This document shows positions 1 to 5,272 of a DNA stretch of 5,272 nucleotides, one piece after another. How positions within the stretch are numbered: position 1 is the first letter of the stretch; each line of letters begins with the position of its first letter. Below the pieces are notes generated by a model, which saw only the letters and a program-made list of their open reading frames with translations, had not been told where the DNA came from and made no database searches. Source of the stretch: Opitutus sp. GAS368 (GTDB taxonomy: Bacteria; Verrucomicrobiota; Verrucomicrobiae; Opitutales; UBA953). The stretch lies in the NCBI GenBank assembly GCA_943332745.1, contig CALQQQ010000100.1, positions 1 through 5,272 on the forward strand, written 5' to 3'. The translations under genes and the position numbers were made by a program.

Positions 1-279
1 GCGCGCTTTATCCAGAAGCTCGAAGACCGCGGCCTACTTTCCTCCACCCAGGTCCTCTTTGGTAGCGGCATGGGAGACAGCAGCGCCCACACCAACGCCA
101 ACCTACCCGTACTGCTCGCCGGCGGCAGTCATCGCCACGTGACGCACGCGGAGCTCCCATCCGAAAAAGGACGGCGCATTCGCCTGAGTAACCTCTACCT
201 GAGCATGGCTCGCCGGTTTGGCGTTCAAGCGGATCGCTTCGGCCAGAGCAACGGCACCCTCGATAGCTTTGGCGCATGA
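1..279 (+). CDS. DUF1552 family protein, C-terminal part (5' end outside window)
   Basis: The frame is open from the first base and ends at TGA 277-279, giving 92 residues of a longer protein. The segment VLFGSGMGDSSAHTNANLPV (residues 18-37) followed by LLAGG matches the C-terminal core of DUF1552 (HXXSHH family, PF07586). That family typically has a GSGM-D...H-NLPVLLAG pattern followed by an 'LSNLYLSM...FGV..D.FG.S.G.L' tail, and the tail is present here at residues 64-88. Family members are exported proteins of PVC bacteria with no proven biochemical role, often encoded beside DUF1592 cytochrome-like proteins, as here. The resemblance of the GSGMGD/His core to alkaline-phosphatase-superfamily folds is my inference. 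The stop overlaps the next start codon, so the two genes probably share one transcript. Family assignment is firm; function is unknown. The N-terminus and any signal peptide are not visible. Confidence 0.88.
   Translation, partial: ARFIQKLEDRGLLSSTQVLFGSGMGDSSAHTNANLPVLLAGGSHRHVTHAELPSEKGRRIRLSNLYLSMARRFGVQADRFGQSNGTLDSFGA
276..279 (+). promoter_or_regulatory. ATGA stop/start overlap (translational coupling)
   Basis: The start codon ATG (276-278) of the DUF1592 gene overlaps the stop TGA (277-279) of the DUF1552 gene by the classic 4-base ATGA arrangement. No purine-rich Shine-Dalgarno stretch is visible in the preceding 15-20 bases. Re-initiation by ribosomes finishing the upstream gene is therefore the likely way the second gene is translated. 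This supports the chosen start, because a signal peptide begins directly at this ATG. Confidence 0.8.
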
Positions 280-2879
280 GCCCTCGACGCTTCTGGTCAC
301 ACTGTGCCCTCGGAGTCACCCTGCTGACTGGCTTGCCAGTGTGGGCGCAGTCCACCGATGTCGCGAAGCTGATTGAAAATCGCTGCCTAGATTGCCACGA
401 TAACGCCACGCAGAAGGGGAAACTTTCGCTGGAAGGCATCGACCCCAAAGTCAGCGTAGCCAACGCGGACATCTGGCGGCGATGCCTGGAGCAGATTGAA
501 CGCGGCTTCATGCCGCCGGCCGCGAAGAAACAACCGACCGCCGCCGAACGCGATAGCGCCGTCCGTGAGCTCGAAACCCGCCTGGTTCAATACCACAGGC
601 AGCAGGCACCCAAGGCGGAGTATACGGTCTTACGTCGCCTTAATCGCGAGGAATACCGTAATACCGTCCGCGACCTCCTACATCTGGAGTTAAGCACCGA
701 CCCTACGGCCTCGTTCCCTGGCGACCAGCGCTCCCATGGCTTCATCAGCAACGGGGATAGCCTCGTGACGTCGAGCTTCCTGCTTCGTCAATACCTCGCA
801 GCCTCGGAAGACATTGTCGACCGGGCCGTGCAATTCGGCCCAAAGCCCGCCGTACAAAAATGGCAGATGCATCCGCCCTTCGACCGCTCTTCCGGCGTCG
901 AGCAACTCCAGACCAGCGGCTACTTCAAGAAGATCAAGCAGCCCCAGCCCTATCAGGATATCTGCCAGCGCATTGGTGCCGGCGGCGCTCCTTACGGACT
1001 TTATCACCCGCTTGATGACCTCAGCGACAGCGGAGTTCCCGTGAGCGGCTGGTACCGCGTGCGCATCCAAGCGGAAGCCAAGTTCCGCCACTCGCTCGTG
1101 CAAGCGAAGTTTAAACGCTGGTCCTCTCTCTGGGATGAGTCCGAGCCGATTCGCCTTTCACTCTTCACCGCGACCCTTCAAGGCTTCGACCCATCCAATA
1201 AACAGGCCCGCGATCACGCTGCCACCCATGAACAAGCCGGCCAGCGCCACGTCGGCACGTGGGATCTCCCCGACGACGAGCGCGTCTGGGTGGAGTGCCG
1301 CGTGTGGCTAGACAAAGGCCAATTCCCAAGGGTGGGCTTCCCCAATGGCCCGACGAATTCGAACTACCGGCTCATGGACTACTTCGATACCTTCGCCAAG
1401 GACACTTACGATGCCGCCGCCTTAGCGAAATACGAGGAACGGAAGAAACTTTATGGTGGCTGGATTTCCTTCCACTTCGGCGAATCACCCCGCATTCGCC
1501 TGCACGCCATCGAAATGGAAGGGCCGCTCAACGAAACTTGGCCTCCCGCGAGCCATCGCATCCTCTTCGGCAATAAGCCCTATGAGTCCGCCGCCGCCGA
1601 AGAAATCCTCCGCAACTTCGCCTCCCTTGCATGGCGCCGCCCCGTTCAAATCGATGAAGTGAAGCCGGCGGTGAAACTCGTCCGACAATCCGAAGCACGC
1701 GGCCTGAGCGCCGAGTCGTCCATCCGTGAAGGATTCAAATCCCTGCTCTGCTCTCCCGGGTTCATCTACCGTGAAGAAAAGTCAGCGGTATTGAACGACT
1801 ACGAAACCGCCACTCGCTTATCCTATTTCCTCTGGGCGTCCCAGCCCGACGAAGCCCTCCGCAAGCTTGCCGACGCGGGCAAACTGCGGACCGCCGCGCA
1901 ACTCCGGACCGAAGCCGAGCGACTACTCCTCGACCCACGCTCCGACGCTTTCGTCGACCAGTTCCTCGACGGCTGGTTACACCTCTACAAGCTCGGCTCG
2001 ATGGCCCCGGATCCGAGCCGTTTCGCCCTCTACTATGACCAGCGACTCGAGCCGGCCATGCGACACGAGACCCGGGTATTCTTCCGCCACCTGCTCGAGA
2101 CCAACGGCTCGATCACACACTTCCTCGATTCGGGCTACACCTTCGTCAACAAAGAGCTCGCGAGTCTCTACGGCATTAAGCCCGCCGATTTCATCAAACA
2201 AAGTATCCCCATAGACAGGGCCCTCGACCGACGCTATCTCCGCCAAGACGGCGTAGGGGACTCGCCTTCGACATATTTCTCCCAGATCAACCTCAAGAAC
2301 CGACTGCGCGGTGGCCTGCTGGGCCAGGCAAGTATCCTGACCCTGACGGCCAATGGCGTGGATACCTCACCCGTCATCCGGGGCTCATGGTTACTGGAGA
2401 ACATCCTCGGCACGCCCCCGCCACCCCCACCCCCAGGCATACCAGCACTGGAACCCGACATCCGAGGCGCCAAGACCGTGCGCGAACAACTCCAGAAGCA
2501 CCGCGAAAGCGCCGCCTGTCGCTCATGCCATGCCCACATCGATCCGCCGGGCTTCGCCCTCGAGAGCTTCGATGCGATCGGCCGCTGGCGCGGACACTAC
2601 GTCAATAACAAGTCAGCCCACGCGATCGATGCCAGCGGCGAGTTCCGTTCCGCCAAGTTCAAGGACGTCAGCGAGTTCAAGGCCGCCTTGCTCGCCCATC
2701 CGGACATATTCGCCCGCTGCCTCGTCGAAAAACTCCTTGTCCACGCGCTTGGCCGCGAACTTGAAATCACCGATCGCCCTCACGTCAGGCTCATCCTCGA
2801 AGCCGCCAGCAAAGACGGCTATCGACTCCGTGACATCGTCCTGCTCTGCGCCGCAAGCGAGTTAATGAGGAAGAAGTAA
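276..2879 (+). CDS. Secreted multi-domain PVC cytochrome-like protein (PSCyt1-DUF1587-DUF1595-DUF1592-DUF1588-DUF1585)
   Basis: Complete 867-residue protein. Residues 1-24 form a signal peptide: two arginines, a hydrophobic stretch, and VWA before the likely cleavage at A24/Q25. The haem motif CLDCH (C37, C40, H41) lies in a PSCyt1-like c-type domain; M79 in GFMPP is the likely distal haem ligand (inference). Then come DUF1587 (about 118-182, RRLNREEYRNTVRDLL), a tryptophan-rich probable beta-sandwich insert (about 254-418), DUF1595 (about 438-500, FASLAWRRP), DUF1592 (506-634, TRLSYFLWASQPDE), DUF1588 (678-775) with the family's TPPPPPPP run, a second haem motif CRSCH (C748, C751, H752) and DPPGFALE, and DUF1585 (795-867). 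All expected domains are present in the usual order, with no frameshift. The protein is probably periplasmic or surface-bound and di-haem, paired with the coupled DUF1552 protein. An electron-transfer or oxidative role is inferred from the haem motifs; no substrate is known. Confidence 0.93.
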   Translation: MSPRRFWSHCALGVTLLTGLPVWAQSTDVAKLIENRCLDCHDNATQKGKLSLEGIDPKVSVANADIWRRCLEQIERGFMPPAAKKQPTAAERDSAVRELETRLVQYHRQQAPKAEYTVLRRLNREEYRNTVRDLLHLELSTDPTASFPGDQRSHGFISNGDSLVTSSFLLRQYLAASEDIVDRAVQFGPKPAVQKWQMHPPFDRSSGVEQLQTSGYFKKIKQPQPYQDICQRIGAGGAPYGLYHPLDDLSDSGVPVSGWYRVRIQAEAKFRHSLVQAKFKRWSSLWDESEPIRLSLFTATLQGFDPSNKQARDHAATHEQAGQRHVGTWDLPDDERVWVECRVWLDKGQFPRVGFPNGPTNSNYRLMDYFDTFAKDTYDAAALAKYEERKKLYGGWISFHFGESPRIRLHAIEMEGPLNETWPPASHRILFGNKPYESAAAEEILRNFASLAWRRPVQIDEVKPAVKLVRQSEARGLSAESSIREGFKSLLCSPGFIYREEKSAVLNDYETATRLSYFLWASQPDEALRKLADAGKLRTAAQLRTEAERLLLDPRSDAFVDQFLDGWLHLYKLGSMAPDPSRFALYYDQRLEPAMRHETRVFFRHLLETNGSITHFLDSGYTFVNKELASLYGIKPADFIKQSIPIDRALDRRYLRQDGVGDSPSTYFSQINLKNRLRGGLLGQASILTLTANGVDTSPVIRGSWLLENILGTPPPPPPPGIPALEPDIRGAKTVREQLQKHRESAACRSCHAHIDPPGFALESFDAIGRWRGHYVNNKSAHAIDASGEFRSAKFKDVSEFKAALLAHPDIFARCLVEKLLVHALGRELEITDRPHVRLILEAASKDGYRLRDIVLLCAASELMRKK

Positions 2880-2949
2880 GAGAGCAGTCAGCTCCAGAGA
2901 GAATTGGGCAGAAAGCGCCAAGGGTCTGGACTAAAAACCAGGAACCCCG

Positions 2950-3153
2950 ATGCGCACTCTACTGCTCTGCCCTTGCGCCGTTCAGCTGAAAGCCGCGGAC
3001 GCTGGCGATCCGTTCGCTAAGGTCCTCAAGGACAAGGGCTATCCCTACCAGTACTACTTCTGCCAGGATTCCGGCCACGGCATCGGCAACGCCCGCGCCC
3101 AGCTCCTGCCCGCCGCCCTTGAATGGCTCTGGCAGGGCTATCAGGCTCGCTGA
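2950..3153 (+). pseudogene. Probable 5'-truncated alpha/beta-hydrolase (esterase-like) remnant
   Basis: A 67-codon open frame. From about residue 20 (GDPFAKVLKDKGYPYQYYF) through SGHGIGNARAQLLPAALEWL to WQGY it reads like the last 45-50 residues of a serine esterase or prolyl-oligopeptidase-type hydrolase. H43 in SGHG sits where the catalytic histidine is expected, ahead of a final amphipathic helix. The nucleophile serine motif (GxSxG) and most of the fold, roughly 200 or more residues, are absent. An in-frame stop TAA lies at 2932-2934 and the other forward frames upstream show no hydrolase sequence, so a deletion is likelier than a single frameshift. An AGGA (2940-2943) sits 6 bases before the ATG, so expression of a short peptide cannot be excluded. 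The family assignment is by pattern recognition only. The alternative is a genuine small protein, which I consider less likely. Confidence 0.55.
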
Positions 3154-3234
3154 GGCGACCAGAAGGCTAGCGGGACAGGGGGCTTACAGCAGATTGCCGA
3201 CGCTTAAAGAATGAACAGTGGGGCGCTCTGTCCA

Positions 3235-3262
3235 TTGACTCCCCCCAGTAGAGACCTATAAA
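3235..3262 (+). promoter_or_regulatory. Sigma70-type promoter candidate for the second cytochrome-like gene
   Basis: TTGACT (3235-3240, 5 of 6 matches to TTGACA) and TATAAA (3257-3262, 5 of 6 to TATAAT) are separated by 16 bases, and the -10 box is followed by an AT-rich stretch. This stands out in otherwise GC-rich DNA and lies in the non-coding gap directly before the gene starting at 3332. Transcription would start near 3269, leaving a leader of about 60 bases. It implies that the second gene is transcribed independently of the DUF1552/DUF1592 pair. Promoter rules in PVC bacteria are less well charted, so this rests on the general bacterial consensus. Confidence 0.55.
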
Positions 3263-3331
3263 AATCCACACAATCAGTTACCCTCGTGACCCCGCGCGGA
3301 CGACCTGTTCATCCTTCAGACTCCTTTCAAA

Positions 3332-5272
3332 ATGAGCCCACCCCTCTCTTGGTTTCGCCTGCTTTCGTGCCTCGGCGCCCATGTCTTATTCACCCAGGCG
3401 AGTGACCTTCAGGCCGCCCCCCTTGCGGCCGACGTCCCAGGCTTAAAGCCGTTTCTGGAAAAGCACTGCTACGACTGTCACGATGCGGACTCACACAAGG
3501 CGGGCCTGCGATTGGACAATCTACCGGCCGATTTCCGGGACGAAAAATCGGCCGCTACTTGGGCGCACGTATTCGACAAGATTAAATCGGGTGAGATGCC
3601 CCCGAAGAAAAAGACCCGGCCGGCCCACGCAGACATCACCGCGGTGACGGGCGGACTGCAGGCGCAACTCCAAGCCGCCTCCCTCGAAAAACAACGCACC
3701 AAGGGCCGCGTGCTTATCCGGCGCCTGAACGCAACGGAATATGAAACCGCCCTGCAAGACCTCCTTGGAACTAACGTGCGCATTCGTGAAATGCTCCCGG
3801 AAGACATATCGACCGCAGGCTTCGACAACGTGAGCGCCGGGCTCGATCTTTCGGCGGCCCATTTCCTGCGCTACCAAGAGGCCGCCGCCAAGGCCGTCGC
3901 CTCCGTCGTACCCCCCTGCCCCCCGATCCCGTTCGCCGCCACGCGCACAGGGGAGGATATGACTAAATTAGGTTCCAATTTCAGACAAACCCTCGGGAAG
4001 AGCGCTAAACTGGATGGCACCGCCCTCATCTTTTACAGCCAATTACCGCGCTATGGATTATGCGCCACACCCAACGTCCGCGCCGCTGGGCGATACCGCA
4101 TTCAGATGAAAGCCTCCGCCGTGGGCGCCGAAGGAAAACCCATTTCCGCCGGCTTCATGACCGTGACCAACGGCAGGGAACCTCCGGTCCTGCGAGAAAT
4201 TCGCGACATCCCTCCTGGCGAACCCAAAGTGATTGAGTACGAGATCGACCTCGAACGGAATCAGGGTTTCGTGGTCAATCTGCTCACGTATTGGGACATC
4301 CGAGGGACCAAGAAAACTCTCGATGAACACACTGGGAGCGGCCTTCGCATCGAATGGCTCAAAATCGAAGGCCCCATCAATCCCTTCCCCGGCCCGGCCT
4401 ACGCCAATCTCTTCGGAAATCTTCCGCTGAAGGCGCAATCCATCGCGAAGGCTGAAAACGAAGGCGCTAAACCCGTTTTCAACGGAAAAAATTGGACGGT
4501 GGATAACTGGTATGCCGATCCACTTGTCCCCGTATCAGCGGCGCCCAAGGAAGACGCCGCCCGACTTATTCGCGCTTTTCTGCCCCGGGCTTTCCGCCGA
4601 ACAGTCAGTGAAGAAACAGTGCAACATTTCGTGAAAAAGGTGCACGCCCGGCTCGACCTGAAGTACACGTTTTACGATGCGATGACTTATGGTTACAAAC
4701 TGATCCTATCATCCCCGGATTTCCTTTTATTGACGGATTCGCCGACCTCCGTCGCCAACGTCCAAGGAAACCTGACCTCGACCAAACTCGACGATTATGC
4801 GCTGGCCTCGCGACTGTCCTTCTTCCTCTGGTCGAGTGCGCCCGACGAGGAGCTCCTGAACACAGCCCGCAAGGGGGAATTAAGCCGCCCCGCCGTCCTG
4901 TGGGCCCAGGTGGAGCGGATGCTCAACTCCCCGAAGGCACATCGCTTCACGGACAACTTCACCGGGCAGTGGCTCGATCTTAGGAAAATCGATGCCACCA
5001 TTCCCGACCCCCAGCTCTACAGTGAATTCGATTACCTACTCCTTGCGGCGATGCCCAAGGAGACACAGCTCTTCTTCGAAGAAATCCTCAGCAAAGACCT
5101 AAGCCTGCTCAACTTCGTCGACTCCGACTGGTCGATGCTCAACGAACGCCTGGCCACCCACTACGGCATCCCAGGCGTGAGCGGGAATGCGTTCAGGAAA
5201 GTGATCCTTCCAAAGGATAGCCATCGGGGCGGCGTGATGACGCAGGCCAGCGTCCTAAAGGTGACGGCGGAC
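3332..5272 (+). CDS. Second secreted multi-domain PVC cytochrome-like protein (PSCyt1-DUF1587-DUF1595-DUF1592-DUF1588...), 3' end outside window
   Basis: The frame is open from ATG 3332 to the last base (647 codons, no stop). An in-frame TGA at 3287-3289 with no other ATG/GTG/TTG in between fixes the start. No Shine-Dalgarno is seen; the bases before the ATG are pyrimidine-rich. Residues 1 to about 23-29 form a signal peptide (likely cut after A23 or A28). The haem motif CYDCH (C46, C49, H50) is followed by M89 in GEMPP, the probable distal ligand. DUF1587 is at about 127-194 (LIRRLNATEYETALQDLLG), a probable beta-sandwich at about 241-350, DUF1595 at about 409-469 (IRAFLPRAFRR), and DUF1592 at 486-613 (ASRLSFFLWSSAPDE to HYGI). 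DUF1588 begins at R632 (RGGVMTQASVL) and is cut by the window edge. By family pattern, the remaining DUF1588 with a second CxxCH and DUF1585, roughly 150-200 residues, should follow. It has the architecture of the 276-2879 protein but is clearly diverged and has a shorter middle region. Probably exported and haem-bearing; substrate unknown. Confidence 0.92.
   Translation, partial: MSPPLSWFRLLSCLGAHVLFTQASDLQAAPLAADVPGLKPFLEKHCYDCHDADSHKAGLRLDNLPADFRDEKSAATWAHVFDKIKSGEMPPKKKTRPAHADITAVTGGLQAQLQAASLEKQRTKGRVLIRRLNATEYETALQDLLGTNVRIREMLPEDISTAGFDNVSAGLDLSAAHFLRYQEAAAKAVASVVPPCPPIPFAATRTGEDMTKLGSNFRQTLGKSAKLDGTALIFYSQLPRYGLCATPNVRAAGRYRIQMKASAVGAEGKPISAGFMTVTNGREPPVLREIRDIPPGEPKVIEYEIDLERNQGFVVNLLTYWDIRGTKKTLDEHTGSGLRIEWLKIEGPINPFPGPAYANLFGNLPLKAQSIAKAENEGAKPVFNGKNWTVDNWYADPLVPVSAAPKEDAARLIRAFLPRAFRRTVSEETVQHFVKKVHARLDLKYTFYDAMTYGYKLILSSPDFLLLTDSPTSVANVQGNLTSTKLDDYALASRLSFFLWSSAPDEELLNTARKGELSRPAVLWAQVERMLNSPKAHRFTDNFTGQWLDLRKIDATIPDPQLYSEFDYLLLAAMPKETQLFFEEILSKDLSLLNFVDSDWSMLNERLATHYGIPGVSGNAFRKVILPKDSHRGGVMTQASVLKVTAD
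3525..3554 (+). repeat. Perfect 10-bp inverted repeat within the second cytochrome-like gene
   Basis: CGGCCGATTT (3525-3534) and its exact reverse complement AAATCGGCCG (3545-3554) flank a 10-base spacer. They lie 44 bases after the codon for the haem-binding histidine and encode residues around LPADFRDEKSAA. In RNA this would fold to a stable GC-capped hairpin early in the coding region. No T tract follows, so it is not an intrinsic terminator. Whether it is functional or a by-product of codon choice cannot be decided here. Confidence 0.5.

Larger units (their letters stand above)
2880..3331. other. Gene-poor interval between the two cytochrome-like genes
   Basis: These 452 bases hold no intact gene that I can support. 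They contain an esterase-like remnant (2950-3153) and a promoter candidate (3235-3262). Reading all three forward frames between 2880 and 2990 gave no further hydrolase-like sequence. Just after the 2879 stop there is only a 4-bp GAGC/GCTC hairpin (2882-2894) without a T tract, which is too weak to call a terminator. An 8-base palindrome CCGCGCGG lies at 3292-3299 in the predicted leader of the next gene; it is short enough to be chance in this GC-rich DNA. No tRNA, IS end or direct repeat was recognised. Confidence 0.6.

Noticed and set aside
8..511. 167-codon open frame on the - strand
   Set aside because: It runs antisense across the DUF1552 end and the start of the cytochrome gene. The composition is Arg/Ser/Cys-rich with no domain, as expected for a shadow frame in GC-rich DNA.
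690..1103. 137-codon open frame on the - strand
   Set aside because: It is antisense to the well-supported cytochrome gene and has no recognisable motif.
2414..2433. C-rich run as a sequence anomaly or repeat
   Set aside because: It encodes the TPPPPPPP segment typical of DUF1588 proteins, so it is explained by coding.
2353..2865. 170-codon open frame on the + strand
   Set aside because: It lies wholly inside the 276-2879 gene in another frame and is Pro/Ser/Ala-rich low-complexity sequence. The main frame there carries the DUF1588 and DUF1585 motifs.
2882..2894. Hairpin after the first cytochrome stop codon as a terminator
   Set aside because: The stem is only 4 bp (GAGC/GCTC) and no T run follows.
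3173..3233. GGACAG/CTGTCC inverted pair in the intergenic gap
   Set aside because: A six-base match 49 bases apart is expected by chance.
3332..3376. Possible lipoprotein signal (LLSC, Cys13) in the second cytochrome-like protein
   Set aside because: The stretch before the cysteine is too short and is interrupted by Arg9, and the hydrophobic stretch continues past it. An ordinary signal peptide cut at A23 or A28 fits better.
3478..3877. Two overlapping - strand open frames of 116 and 118 codons
   Set aside because: They are antisense to the haem and DUF1587 region of the second cytochrome gene. Two mutually overlapping frames without motifs are typical shadows.

Overview
The window is about 60% GC by eye. 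It is dominated by the domain set named after planctomycete and verrucomicrobial genomes: PSCyt1-like haem domains, DUF1587, DUF1595, DUF1592, DUF1588 and DUF1585, next to a DUF1552 protein. This combination points to a member of the PVC group (Verrucomicrobiota or Planctomycetota). I cannot name the species from sequence alone.

Layout, all on the + strand. Positions 1-279 hold the 3' end of a DUF1552 gene whose start lies outside the window. Its stop overlaps by 4 bases (ATGA) the start of a complete 867-residue secreted multi-domain cytochrome-like protein (276-2879). The two therefore form a translationally coupled pair. Positions 2880-3331 contain no intact gene. They hold a 67-codon open frame resembling the C-terminal end of an alpha/beta-hydrolase esterase (2950-3153), probably a 5'-truncated remnant, followed by a good sigma70-type promoter candidate (3235-3262). 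From 3332 to the window end runs a second, diverged multi-domain cytochrome-like gene. It is open to the last base and stops inside the DUF1588 domain.

How the parts may work together: DUF1552 and DUF1592-type proteins are commonly encoded side by side in PVC genomes. Both cytochrome-like proteins here carry an export signal and a CxxCH haem-attachment motif near the N-terminus. The complete one has a second CxxCH in its DUF1588 region. This suggests periplasmic or surface-exposed di-haem proteins working with an exported DUF1552 partner. No substrate or reaction is established for these families as far as I know, and the sequence does not reveal one. The most notable points are two non-identical copies of this architecture in a row, a hydrolase remnant between them, a separate promoter for the second copy, and a perfect 10-bp inverted repeat just after its haem motif. 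I saw no RNA gene, CRISPR array, insertion sequence or intrinsic terminator.
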